This document shows, in pieces, positions 8,695 through 17,585 of a DNA stretch of 36,981 nt. Positions within the stretch are counted from its first letter, which is position 1. Every line of letters starts with the position of its first letter. The translations under genes were made by a program, and so were the position numbers. Below the pieces are notes generated by a model, which had not been told where the DNA came from, made no database searches, and saw nothing but the letters and a program-made list of their open reading frames with translations. Source of the stretch: an uncultured Pelagibacteraceae bacterium (GTDB lineage Bacteria > Pseudomonadota > Alphaproteobacteria > Pelagibacterales > Pelagibacteraceae); contig CACLYO010000012.1 in NCBI GenBank assembly GCA_902611145.1, positions 1-36,981 of the forward strand. Reading direction: 5' to 3'.

Positions 8695-9451
8695 GGAGAA
8701 AACTGGTTTTATTAGTCATCTAGTAGAACTTAGAGAAAGACTAATTCATTGTTTAATATTTCTGTTTGCAACTTTTATAATATGTTATTTTTTTTCAGAA
8801 TATGTTTATGGTTTTTTAGTTGAACCTTACTCATCAGCTGTAAAAGATGATGGAGTTGAAAGAAGATTGATATTCACAGCTTTGCAAGAAACTTTTATAA
8901 CTTATATAAAAGTTTCTTTTTTTGCAGCTTTTTTTATTACCAGCCCATTCATTCTTATACAAATATGGAAATTCATTGCTCCTGGCTTGTATCAGCATGA
9001 AAAATCATCTTTAATACCGTATTTAGTCATAACACCAATACTTTTTTTACTTGGTGGAATGCTCGTTTATTATTTAATTATGCCATTAGCTATAAAGTTC
9101 TTCTTATCATTTGAAAGTTCAGGAGCTGCAACAAACTTACCAATACAATTAGAGGCAAAAGTTAATGAATATCTATCTCTGATTATGAAATTAATTTTTG
9201 CTTTTGGATTAAGTTTTCAGTTACCTGTTGTTCTTAGCCTTCTAGCAAGAATTGGATTAATTGATTCGAAATTTTTAAAAGAAAGAAGAAAATATGTAGT
9301 TATTATAATATTTACTGCTGCTGCAATACTTACACCCCCAGACCCTGTAACACAAATTGGTTTAGCAATACCACTTTTAATTTTATATGAATTGTCAATT
9401 TTTTCTGTAAATATGATTGAAAAGAAAATCAAAGAAAAAGAAAATGCATAA
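8681..9451 (+). CDS. tatC: Sec-independent protein translocase TatC
   Basis: Polytopic receptor for twin-arginine signal peptides. The 256-residue protein shows the cytoplasmic N-terminal SHLVELRERL motif, then six predicted membrane segments. The diagnostic loop ending in FQLPVVLSLLARIGLI and the late TPPDPVTQIGLAIPLLILYE are also present. It overlaps tatB by 14 nt and serS by 8 nt. A likely substrate nearby is the M48 protease at 22.5-23.3 kb, whose signal carries an RR motif. Confidence 0.97.
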   Translation: MTQNEEKTGFISHLVELRERLIHCLIFLFATFIICYFFSEYVYGFLVEPYSSAVKDDGVERRLIFTALQETFITYIKVSFFAAFFITSPFILIQIWKFIAPGLYQHEKSSLIPYLVITPILFLLGGMLVYYLIMPLAIKFFLSFESSGAATNLPIQLEAKVNEYLSLIMKLIFAFGLSFQLPVVLSLLARIGLIDSKFLKERRKYVVIIIFTAAAILTPPDPVTQIGLAIPLLILYELSIFSVNMIEKKIKEKENA

Positions 9452-10703
9452 TATTAAAGATATAAGAGATAATATAGATGATTTTATTAAACTTATATTA
9501 AAACGAAATGTTAAAATAGATAAAAATAATATTATTGATCTTGATAAGAATAATAGAAAATTAATTCACGAAAAAGAAAATTTAGAAAAAGAAAAAAAAG
9601 ATATTTCTAAATCTAAAGATAAAACTCTTTTTGAAAAATCAAAAAAAATATCTTTAGAAATAGAAAAAATAAGCAGGCTACAGTCTGATGTTAAAAAAAA
9701 ATTAGACGATATATTTTCATCTATACCAAATGTACCACTAAATGATGTTCCAGAAGGTAAAGATGAAAATTCTAATATAGAAATTGAAAAAAAAGGTATA
9801 ATTAAAAATTTTGGATTCAAACCTAAATCTCACTATGAACTAGGAAATGACCTTAATATGCTTGATTTTGATTTAGCTACTAAAACTACTGGATCTAGAT
9901 TTGTTTTTATTAAAAATAAATTTGCTTTATTAGAAAGAGCACTTTCTAATTTTATGTTAGATAATCATATTAACAAAAACGGTTATACCGAAATTTCTCC
10001 TCCTTTAATGGCTTCCGAAAGTACTATGTATGGAACTGGCCAATTACCTAAATTCGAAACTGATCAATTTGAAGTAAAACTTGATGACAAGTCTGAACGT
10101 AAATTTCTTATACCTACGGCTGAAGTAATACTAACAAATATGGTGAAAGATAAAATTTTAAATCAAAAAGATTTACCAATTAGACTAGTTGCTTCTACAC
10201 CTTGTTTTAGAAAGGAAGCTGGTAGTTATGGAAAAGATACAAAAGGCATGATTAGACAACATCAGTTTTATAAAGTTGAATTAGTAAGTATTGTTGAACC
10301 ACAAAATTGTGTCGATGAATTAGAAAGAATGACAAATTGTGCTACTGATTTATTAGACTTACTAAAAATACCTTATAGAAAAGTTATACTATCAACAGGA
10401 GATATGGGTTTTAGTGCAGAAAAAACTTATGATATTGAGGTTTGGCTACCTTCAGAAAATAAATATAGAGAAATTTCTAGCTGTTCATCATGTGGATCAT
10501 TTCAAGCAAGACGAATGAGGGCAAGGTATAAAAATGATAAAAAAGAAACTTTATTTGTTGGAACATTAAATGGTAGTGGCTTAGCTGTAGGAAGAACGCT
10601 GATAGCTATTTTAGAAAACTACCAACAAGAAGATGGTTCAATTATTGTCCCTGATGTTTTAAAACCATATATGAATAATTTAGAAAAAATCTCAAACAAT
10701 TAG
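9444..10703 (+). CDS. serS: Seryl-tRNA synthetase
   Basis: Class II aminoacyl-tRNA synthetase that charges tRNA-Ser. I start it at the ATG at 9444 (MHNIKDIRDN, the normal SerS beginning), not at an in-frame upstream codon inside tatC. Residues about 28-95 form the long antiparallel coiled coil that contacts the tRNA-Ser variable arm. Class II motif 2 is FRKEAGSYGKDTKGMIRQHQF from residue 255, and motif 3 is GSGLAVGRTLIAILENYQQ from residue 377. The tatC stop overlaps the start by 8 nt. In many alphaproteobacteria surE and pcm follow serS; here yajC comes directly after. Confidence 0.98.
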   Translation: MHNIKDIRDNIDDFIKLILKRNVKIDKNNIIDLDKNNRKLIHEKENLEKEKKDISKSKDKTLFEKSKKISLEIEKISRLQSDVKKKLDDIFSSIPNVPLNDVPEGKDENSNIEIEKKGIIKNFGFKPKSHYELGNDLNMLDFDLATKTTGSRFVFIKNKFALLERALSNFMLDNHINKNGYTEISPPLMASESTMYGTGQLPKFETDQFEVKLDDKSERKFLIPTAEVILTNMVKDKILNQKDLPIRLVASTPCFRKEAGSYGKDTKGMIRQHQFYKVELVSIVEPQNCVDELERMTNCATDLLDLLKIPYRKVILSTGDMGFSAEKTYDIEVWLPSENKYREISSCSSCGSFQARRMRARYKNDKKETLFVGTLNGSGLAVGRTLIAILENYQQEDGSIIVPDVLKPYMNNLEKISNN

Positions 10704-10747
10704 AGTTGTTTTAATAATTCATATAGTATAAAAATCCTCATAAACGT

Positions 10748-10752
10748 AGGAG
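10748..10752 (+). promoter_or_regulatory. Shine-Dalgarno sequence of yajC
   Basis: AGGAG sits 4 nt before the yajC ATG at 10757. Clear Shine-Dalgarno motifs are uncommon in this window, where many genes start by coupling to the upstream stop. yajC follows a 53-nt gap and so needs its own initiation signal, which fits with the start of the yajC-secDF unit. A TATAAA at 10727-10732 could be its -10 box, but the -35 spacing is poor. Confidence 0.55.
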
Positions 10753-10756
10753 TAAA

Positions 10757-11044
10757 ATGTCAAATTCAGGAATAGGTCAATTCATACCTTTAATATTAAT
10801 TTTTGTAATATTCTATTTTTTCTTAATACGACCACAGCAAAAAAAAGCAAAAGAACATAAAACTATGGTTGAAAATCTTAAAAGAGGAGACAAAATAATT
10901 ACGTCAGGTGGAATTGTTGGAAGAGTTGAAAGAATTATTGATAATGAAAAGGTAGAAGTAGAAATTGCAGATAATGTTAAAGTAGAAGTATTTAGATCAA
11001 CTGGAGTTCAAGGTCTATTAACTACTCAGGAAGTTAAAAAATAA
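10757..11044 (+). CDS. yajC: Preprotein translocase accessory subunit YajC
   Basis: Small inner-membrane subunit associated with SecDF. The 95-residue protein has one membrane helix (about residues 9-24) ending in FLIRPQQKKAKEHK, the family hallmark. The soluble KRGDKIITSGGIVGRVERI barrel segment and VEVFRSTGVQGLL follow. It starts with its own AGGAG ribosome-binding site and is followed after 18 nt by secD, as in most proteobacteria. Confidence 0.97.
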   Translation: MSNSGIGQFIPLILIFVIFYFFLIRPQQKKAKEHKTMVENLKRGDKIITSGGIVGRVERIIDNEKVEVEIADNVKVEVFRSTGVQGLLTTQEVKK

Positions 11045-11062
11045 ATTTCAAATAATATTCAA

Positions 11063-12631
11063 GTGCTTTATTTTTCGAGAACAAAAATAATTACTGTCAT
11101 ACTGATATCAATTATATTTTCTTTTTTTACATTATCTAATTTTACAAAATTTGATGATAATTTATTTAATAAAAAAATTAACTTAGGATTAGATTTACAA
11201 GGTGGTTCATATTTATTATTAGAAATTGACAACGATCCTGTTGTAGTTAAAGATTTACAAAATAAAGCAACATTACTAAAAAATTACTTTAAAGAAAAAA
11301 AAATTAAATTACTTAATCTAAAAGTATCAGATGAAAAAATAATTAGTTTTAATGTAGATTCAAATGATGTCGAAAACACTAATAAATTTTTAGAAGATAA
11401 AGAGGAAGGAATTAATCCATATTATGAAAAATTTAAAACTTACCAATATGATATTGTTTTAGAGGGTAATAAATTTGAATTAAAACTTTCTAAATATGGT
11501 CTAGTTCTTTTAAAGAATTCCTCACTCGATCAAGCTATAGAAATTGTTAGAAGAAGGGTTGATGAAATTGGAACTAACGAACCAAATATATTAAAAAGAG
11601 GTAATGATAGAATTTTAGTTGAATTACCTGGATTAGATGATCCAATGAGAATAAAAAATCTCTTAGGCAAAACTGCTAATCTTGCATTTAGATTTGTTTC
11701 CAAATCTTCGGAAGAAACTTTTGGAAATGAACTTCTCGAATTTGATGAAAATCCAGATGATTATGAAGACCCAGTTTTTGTTAGTAAAAGAATTATCATG
11801 AGTGGAGAAAATTTACTTGATGCTCAGCCAAGAATGGATAGTGAAACTAATCAAACAGTTGTTACTTTTACTTTAGATCGTGTTGGAGCTAAACGTTTTG
11901 GAAAAGCAACAACTACTGGTATCGGAAAACAATTAGCAATTGTTTTAGATGGTAAAATAATAAGCGCTCCTGTAATACAGGATGCAATTGTTAGTGGATC
12001 AGGTCAAATAACAGGTGGTTTTACCTTTCAAACTGCCACCGACTTAGCTTTACTTTTAAGATCTGGTGCTTTACCTGCACCTATGAATATTATTGAAGAA
12101 AGAACTGTAGGTCCTGATTTAGGAGAAGACTCAATAAAAGCAGGTTTAATGGCTTTATTAATAGGTTTCTCACTTGTTATAACATTTATGTTAGCCAAAT
12201 ATAAAATTTTTGGTTTAATCGCGAATACAGCTTTAATTTTAAATTTACTATTATTGATTGGTATTTTAACTTTATTTGAAGCGACTCTAACTCTACCCGG
12301 TATTGCGGGAATAATATTAACTGTAGGTATGGCTGTTGATGCAAATGTTCTTATATTTGAAAGAATTAAAGAAGAAAAATTAAATGAAAAAAATCAAGTT
12401 ATTGCTTTTGATACTGGCTACAATAAATCTAAAACAGCTGTTTTGGATGCTAATATTACAACTCTAATTGCAGCAGTAATTTTATTTTTTTTAGGCTCTG
12501 GTCCAATTAAAGGTTTTTCGGTTACTCTTGGTGTTGGTATTTTTACAACACTATTTTCTGTTTACTTTATTGCTAGATTATTAACTTCATTATACTTGAT
12601 GAAAAATAAAAATAAGGAAAATTTAATTTAA
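11063..12631 (+). CDS. secD: Protein translocase subunit SecD
   Basis: RND-family membrane protein that uses the proton gradient to pull secreted proteins through SecYEG. The 522-residue protein has a first membrane helix at about 8-26 and the conserved GLDLQGGSYLLLEID at 42-56. A large periplasmic domain contains AIEIVRRRVDEIG. Five more membrane helices at about 350-515 include LPGIAGIILTVGMAVDANVLIFERI. The start appears to be a GTG at 11063, because no ATG lies in a suitable place. Its stop shares one base with the secF ATG. Confidence 0.97.
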   Translation: MLYFSRTKIITVILISIIFSFFTLSNFTKFDDNLFNKKINLGLDLQGGSYLLLEIDNDPVVVKDLQNKATLLKNYFKEKKIKLLNLKVSDEKIISFNVDSNDVENTNKFLEDKEEGINPYYEKFKTYQYDIVLEGNKFELKLSKYGLVLLKNSSLDQAIEIVRRRVDEIGTNEPNILKRGNDRILVELPGLDDPMRIKNLLGKTANLAFRFVSKSSEETFGNELLEFDENPDDYEDPVFVSKRIIMSGENLLDAQPRMDSETNQTVVTFTLDRVGAKRFGKATTTGIGKQLAIVLDGKIISAPVIQDAIVSGSGQITGGFTFQTATDLALLLRSGALPAPMNIIEERTVGPDLGEDSIKAGLMALLIGFSLVITFMLAKYKIFGLIANTALILNLLLLIGILTLFEATLTLPGIAGIILTVGMAVDANVLIFERIKEEKLNEKNQVIAFDTGYNKSKTAVLDANITTLIAAVILFFLGSGPIKGFSVTLGVGIFTTLFSVYFIARLLTSLYLMKNKNKENLI

Positions 12632-13527
12632 TGATAAAAAATAAAATACAATTTAATAAATATTACAAATTTTTTAATTTGTTATCCTCGGTACTTGTTG
12701 TAATTTCATTGTGTCTATTAATTTTTAAAGGTTTAAATTTTGGAGTCGATTTTAAAGGTGGTACTTTAATTGAATTACGTGCTAATGATAAGCAAATAAC
12801 TATATCATCACTAAGAAGTGCATTTTCAAATATGAATTTAGGTGATGTTGCTATTAAAAAATTTGGTAAAGATTCTGATTATTTAATAAAGTTTGAAAAA
12901 AAAGGTAATACTAAAACATTAATTCAAGATATTAAAAATAATCTTACAAAAACACTAGGTAGCGGTTATGAATTTAGAAGGGTAGAAAATGTTGGTCCTA
13001 AAGTAAGTGCTGAATTATTAAAAGGTGGTTTAATAGCCATAGCAGCTGCTCTTGGCGCTATGCTTTTTTATATTTGGATAAGATTTGAATGGCAATTTAG
13101 TATTGGAGCAATATTAGCTTTGTTTCACGACGTGATTTTAACAATTGGAGTTTTTTCTTTATTTAGCCTTGAAATTAATCTTTCTATTGTAGCTGCAATT
13201 TTGACAATAGTTGGCTATTCAATGAATGATACAGTGGTTATTTTTGATAGAGTTAGAGAAAATCTTAAAAAATTTATGGATATTAAGATTTTTGAATTAA
13301 CAAATATTTCTATAAATGAAACATTATCAAGAACAATTATTACATCTGCAACAACTCTTTTAGCTCTTTTGTCTATATTTATTTTTGGTGGAGAAATACT
13401 AAAAGGTTTTTCTTTAGCAATGATATTAGGTGTTGTATTTGGAACTTACTCATCTATTTATATTGCCAATCCGGTATTAGTTTATTTAAAAGTTTCTTAC
13501 AAGACTGTTATTAAGGAAGATAAATAA
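12631..13527 (+). CDS. secF: Protein translocase subunit SecF
   Basis: Partner of SecD in the SecDF proton-driven translocation motor. The 298-residue protein has a first membrane helix at about 14-34, then LNFGVDFKGGTLIELR. The C-terminal membrane domain contains IVGYSMNDTVVIFDRVREN, the SecF signature, and ISINETLSRTIITSATTLLALL. It is coupled to secD by TAATG. Only one base separates its stop from the stop of the convergent membrane-protein gene at 13529, so there is no room for a terminator. Confidence 0.97.
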   Translation: MIKNKIQFNKYYKFFNLLSSVLVVISLCLLIFKGLNFGVDFKGGTLIELRANDKQITISSLRSAFSNMNLGDVAIKKFGKDSDYLIKFEKKGNTKTLIQDIKNNLTKTLGSGYEFRRVENVGPKVSAELLKGGLIAIAAALGAMLFYIWIRFEWQFSIGAILALFHDVILTIGVFSLFSLEINLSIVAAILTIVGYSMNDTVVIFDRVRENLKKFMDIKIFELTNISINETLSRTIITSATTLLALLSIFIFGGEILKGFSLAMILGVVFGTYSSIYIANPVLVYLKVSYKTVIKEDK

Positions 13528-13528
13528 A

Positions 13529-14131
13529 TTAGTATAAGTTTTGAGCTGCCACCATAGTTAGCAGCATAGGTAAAGATAGTAGTGTATTAGTTCTTGAGAA
13601 AAGCATTGCAGTTCTAGCTGATTTAGCTTTTTTTTCAGGGTCACAGTCAACAATTCCTAAAGCTCTTTTCTGGTTTGGCCAAATAACAAACCAAACGTTG
13701 TAAGCCATTATTAAACCTAGCCACATACCAATGCCAATTGCAGTGCTTTTTCCTCCACCAGAACCGATACCTAATGTCATTGCATCATGAGCATATCCAT
13801 TTAACCATGCCAGAATTAACCCCGATACTACTGTAGCTAAAGCAGCCCATCTAAAATAAAATAGTGCAGTTGGCGCAATTACTTTACCAACAGCCGGTTT
13901 CTGCTCATCAGGAATTTTAGGCATACTTGGTATTTGCACAAAATTAAAATACCATAACAATCCAATCCACATTATAGCAACTACAACATGAATAAATCTA
14001 AATAACCAACTCCAAAAAATTCTGTCTATTTCAAAACCACCATTATTAAAAAAAAGTCCAAGAAACAAAATTATAGATATAGCTAGCGATGTATGAATTG
14101 TTTTAGGTAATGATGACAGTAAATTTCCCAT
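13529..14131 (-). CDS. Urate-oxidase N-terminal-like (PuuD family) membrane protein without cytochrome domain
   Basis: A 200-residue protein with about five membrane helices (around 12-29, 44-62, 88-108, 132-150 and 178-195). FRFIHVVVAIMWIGLLWYFNFVQIP and MAYNVWFVIWPNQKRALG match the membrane domain of PuuD-type urate hydroxylases (Urate_ox_N/DUF989). Conserved His and Trp residues fall in the helices. Full PuuD proteins carry a C-terminal cytochrome c domain with CxxCH. None is present here, and no purine-degradation genes lie nearby, so urate oxidation should not be assumed; a generic redox or heme-linked membrane role is equally possible. It lies 32 nt downstream of uvrA on the same strand. 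Confidence 0.75.
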   Translation of the reverse strand: MGNLLSSLPKTIHTSLAISIILFLGLFFNNGGFEIDRIFWSWLFRFIHVVVAIMWIGLLWYFNFVQIPSMPKIPDEQKPAVGKVIAPTALFYFRWAALATVVSGLILAWLNGYAHDAMTLGIGSGGGKSTAIGIGMWLGLIMAYNVWFVIWPNQKRALGIVDCDPEKKAKSARTAMLFSRTNTLLSLPMLLTMVAAQNLY

Positions 14132-14163
14132 TATGACTTATTTTAGCATATTTTTATTTGTAT

Positions 14164-17040
14164 TTAAGCAATTTTTTTAACTTTATTTTCAAGCAAGTTT
14201 TTAAGAAATTGGCCAGTATAACTATTTTTTATATTGATAATTTCCTCTGGTTTGCCTTCAGCGACAATATTACCACCATTTACACCACCGTCTGGACCCA
14301 TATCAACAATATAGTCAGAGGTCTTTATTACATCAAGATTATGTTCTATTACTACAACAGTATTACCAGTAGCTACAAATGTGTGTAATATTTCTAAAAG
14401 CTTTTTTATATCATGTTGATGTAAACCAGTAGTTGGTTCGTCCAATATGTACATTGTTCTTCCTGTAGATCTTTTAGATAATTCTTTTGCTAATTTTATT
14501 CGCTGAGCTTCACCACCAGATAGTGTAGTTGCTTGTTGTCCTATTTTTATATATCCCAAACCTACTTTTTTGAGAGTTAAAAGTTTCGATCTTATATTTG
14601 GAATATTTTCAAAATAATCACAACCTTCATCAACTGTCATATTTAACACATCAGCTATACTTTTATCTTTAAATTTTATTTCTAAAGTTTCACGATTATA
14701 TCGACTACCCTTACATTCATCACAAGTAATATAAACATCAGGTAAAAAATGCATCTCATAGGTTATAACTCCATCACCCTCACATACTTCACATCTTCCA
14801 CCTTTAACATTGAAAGAAAATCTACCTGGTTTATAGCCTCTTGATTTTGATTCAGGTAAAGCAGTGAACCAGTCTCTTATTGGACCAAATGCTCCAGTGT
14901 AAGTAGCTGGATTTGATCTTGGTGTTCTGCCTATTGGTGATTGATCAATATTTATAATTTTATCTATTAACTCTACACCTTTAAAACTTTTAAAAGGCAT
15001 AGGAATTTTTCTTGATTTATTATTATTTAAAGTAAGATTTAAAGCATTATAAAGTGTTTGAATTATTAAAGTTGATTTTCCACTTCCTGATACTCCAGTA
15101 ATAGAAGTAAAACTACCAAATGGTATTTTTAAATTAATATTTTTTAAATTATTACCTGTTGCACCGCCAATTTCTAAAAATCTACCGTTTTTTGCCAATC
15201 TTCTTTTTTTGGGAATGGGTATAAATTTTTTATTAGATAAATATTCACCTGTTATACTTTTATCGCTTTTTAAAATATCTTCGTAATTTCCCTGGGCTAC
15301 AACTTGTCCTCCATTATTTCCTGCTTCTGGGCCCAAATCAATAATATGATCAGCACTCTCCATAGTCTCTGTATCATGTTCAACAACAATTACTGTATTT
15401 CCTAAATCTCTAAGTCTTTTTAATGCATCAATCAATTTAATATTATCTTTTTGATGTAAGCCAATAGACGGTTCATCAAGAACATAAAGCACCCCTGTTA
15501 ATCCTGAGCCTATTTGTGATGCCAATCTTATTCTTTGAGATTCTCCTCCAGATAGAGTTCCAGATTCTCTAGAAAGTGTTAAATAATCAAGACCAACATT
15601 TAATAAAAAGTTTAATCTTTCATTAATTTCTTTTAAAATATGTTGACCAATTTTTAACTGTTTTGGATCTAGACAAAGTTCTAAATTTTTAAACCATTTT
15701 TTTGCTTCAATAATTGATTTTTCTGTTACTTCACTTATATGCAAATTATCAATTTTTACACATAAAGCCTCATCTTTTAATCTATATCCTTTACAAATTT
15801 CACACTTTGTATCTGATTGATATTGTGAAATTTCTTCTCTTTTCCATTCACTATCAGTTTCAAGATATCGTCTTTCCAAATTATTAATAACACCCTCAAA
15901 GGTTTTTTTATGAGAATATTTTTCATAACCATCATCGTATGTAAATTTTATTTCTTCATCATCAGAACCATATAAAATTATATCTTTAACTTTTTTTGGT
16001 ATCCTTTGCCATTTATCATTCATTGAAAAATTATAATGCTTAGCTAAAGATGTTAATGTTTGAGCATAATAAAGAGTTGATGATTTTGACCATGGTTCAA
16101 TAGCTCCATCTGCAATTGATTTTTTTTCATTTGGCACAACTAAATTTGGATCTACATTAAGTTTTATACCGATTCCTTCACATTCTTCACAAGCACCATA
16201 AGGACTATTAAAAGAAAATAATCTTGGCTCTATTTCTTCAATTGTAAATCCACTTTCTGGACAAGCAAATTTTGACGAGAAAATTAATTTTTCAACTTTT
16301 CTGTATTTTACCGGCAAAGTTTCATTTTCATATTCTACGAATAACAACCCATTAGACAAATTTAAAGCAACCTCAATACTTTCTGCCAATCTATTTCCAA
16401 GCGAATTGTTAAGTATAATTCTATCTACTAAAATAAAAATATCATGTTTAATCTTTTTATTTAAATCAGGAGCTTTATCAATGTCATATAATTTTCCATC
16501 AATTTTAATTTTTCTAAAACCCCTTCTTTTATAGCTGCTAATTTCTTTTTTATATTCACCTTTTCTTCCTCTAACAACTGGTGCAAATAAATAAATAGTA
16601 GATTTTTTTGGTAATTCTTTTATTTTATCAACCATCTGAGTAATGGTTTGTGACTTTATTGGCTTCCCTGTATACGGTGAGTAGGGTACTCCAACTCTTG
16701 CATAAAGCACTCGCATGTAATCATAAATTTCAGTAACTGTTGCTACTGTTGATCTGGGATTTTTAGAAGTGTTTTTTTGTTCTATTGAAATAGCAGGGCT
16801 TAAACCTTCTATAAAATCTACATTAGGTTTTTTCATTTTATCTAAAAACTGTCTTGCATAAGCCGATAAGCTTTCAACATATCTTCTTTGACCCTCTGCA
16901 TAAATTGTATCAAACGCCAAGGAGGATTTTCCAGATCCGGAGAGACCAGTAATCACAACAAATTTGTCTTTTGGAATCGTCAGCGAAATATTCTTCAAGT
17001 TATGTTCTTTTGCGCCTTTAATAACTATGTTTTTGAGCAT
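14164..17040 (-). CDS. uvrA: Excinuclease ABC subunit A
   Basis: Damage-sensing ATPase of nucleotide excision repair. The 958-residue protein contains two ABC ATPase modules: Walker [10 protein letters not shown] at 32-40 and GVSGSGKST near residue 650, with signatures [12 protein letters not shown] and [12 protein letters not shown]. The insertion-domain segment [19 protein letters not shown] is recognisable. The second zinc module (CEVCEGDG ... CDECKGS) is intact. The first has C260, C284 and C287 but Ser at 263, where E. coli UvrA has its second Cys. It is divergent from ssb, the classic uvrA-ssb arrangement, across a 90-bp gap with a 30-bp palindrome. Confidence 0.98.
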   Translation of the reverse strand: MLKNIVIKGAKEHNLKNISLTIPKDKFVVITGLSGSGKSSLAFDTIYAEGQRRYVESLSAYARQFLDKMKKPNVDFIEGLSPAISIEQKNTSKNPRSTVATVTEIYDYMRVLYARVGVPYSPYTGKPIKSQTITQMVDKIKELPKKSTIYLFAPVVRGRKGEYKKEISSYKRRGFRKIKIDGKLYDIDKAPDLNKKIKHDIFILVDRIILNNSLGNRLAESIEVALNLSNGLLFVEYENETLPVKYRKVEKLIFSSKFACPESGFTIEEIEPRLFSFNSPYGACEECEGIGIKLNVDPNLVVPNEKKSIADGAIEPWSKSSTLYYAQTLTSLAKHYNFSMNDKWQRIPKKVKDIILYGSDDEEIKFTYDDGYEKYSHKKTFEGVINNLERRYLETDSEWKREEISQYQSDTKCEICKGYRLKDEALCVKIDNLHISEVTEKSIIEAKKWFKNLELCLDPKQLKIGQHILKEINERLNFLLNVGLDYLTLSRESGTLSGGESQRIRLASQIGSGLTGVLYVLDEPSIGLHQKDNIKLIDALKRLRDLGNTVIVVEHDTETMESADHIIDLGPEAGNNGGQVVAQGNYEDILKSDKSITGEYLSNKKFIPIPKKRRLAKNGRFLEIGGATGNNLKNINLKIPFGSFTSITGVSGSGKSTLIIQTLYNALNLTLNNNKSRKIPMPFKSFKGVELIDKIINIDQSPIGRTPRSNPATYTGAFGPIRDWFTALPESKSRGYKPGRFSFNVKGGRCEVCEGDGVITYEMHFLPDVYITCDECKGSRYNRETLEIKFKDKSIADVLNMTVDEGCDYFENIPNIRSKLLTLKKVGLGYIKIGQQATTLSGGEAQRIKLAKELSKRSTGRTMYILDEPTTGLHQHDIKKLLEILHTFVATGNTVVVIEHNLDVIKTSDYIVDMGPDGGVNGGNIVAEGKPEEIINIKNSYTGQFLKNLLENKVKKIA

Positions 17041-17087
17041 AATTTTTGTTGCTTTAAATAAATAAAATTAATATTCACTCTTATTTG

Positions 17088-17117
17088 TGATATAAATATA
17101 TATATATATTTATATCA
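17088..17117. repeat. Perfect 30-bp palindrome in the uvrA-ssb divergent gap
   Basis: Positions 17088-17102 (TGATATAAATATATA) are exactly the reverse complement of 17103-17117, giving a 30-bp palindrome with no loop. It ends 13 bp before the ssb ATG and begins 47 bp before the uvrA ATG. It could be an operator for a dimeric regulator, could extrude a hairpin, or could be a chance product of an AT dinucleotide tract. The flanking TGATATAAAT arms are not simple repeats, which makes chance less likely. No alphaproteobacterial LexA-type GTTC-N7-GTTC box is visible in the gap. Confidence 0.6.
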
Positions 17118-17130
17118 TCATTAAAATATT

Positions 17131-17580
17131 ATGGCAGGAAGTTTAAATAAAGTATTATTAATTGGACGTTTAGGCGCAGATCCAGAAATCAAACAAATGG
17201 TTAATGGCAAAAGTGTTGCTAGATTAAGTTTAGCGACAAGTCAGTCTTGGAAAGATAAAAATACTGGTGAAAAAAAGGAAAAAACTGAATGGCACCGCAT
17301 AGTTGTATTCAATGAAGGCCTTGTGAACGTTGTAAAACAATATCTTAAAAAGGGTGCACAAATTTATGTAGAGGGCCAAATTTCAACAAGAAAATGGAAA
17401 GATGAACAATCTGGACAAGATAAGTATTCAACAGAGGTAATAATACAAGGTTATAACTCTTCTTTAACAATGCTTGGTGGCGGAGGTTCAAACAATATAA
17501 GCAATCAAGATAACACAAAACTTACTGAAGGTACTTCGCAAGTTACGCAGAACGATCTGGATGATGAAATTCCATTTTAG
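17131..17580 (+). CDS. ssb: Single-stranded DNA-binding protein
   Basis: Coats ssDNA in replication, recombination and repair. The 149-residue protein has the OB fold (about 5-110) with [26 protein letters not shown] and [20 protein letters not shown] short Gly/Asn/Gln linker leads to the acidic tip DDEIPF, which docks partner proteins such as RecG. The linker is shorter than in many SSBs. gyrA follows after only 5 nt. Confidence 0.98.
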   Translation: MAGSLNKVLLIGRLGADPEIKQMVNGKSVARLSLATSQSWKDKNTGEKKEKTEWHRIVVFNEGLVNVVKQYLKKGAQIYVEGQISTRKWKDEQSGQDKYSTEVIIQGYNSSLTMLGGGGSNNISNQDNTKLTEGTSQVTQNDLDDEIPF

Positions 17581-17585
17581 ATTTT

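Noticed and set aside
14158-14388. A 76-codon plus-strand frame opposite the end of uvrA
   Set aside because: It is antisense to the well-conserved second ABC module of UvrA and shows only the hydrophobic bias expected from AT-rich antisense.
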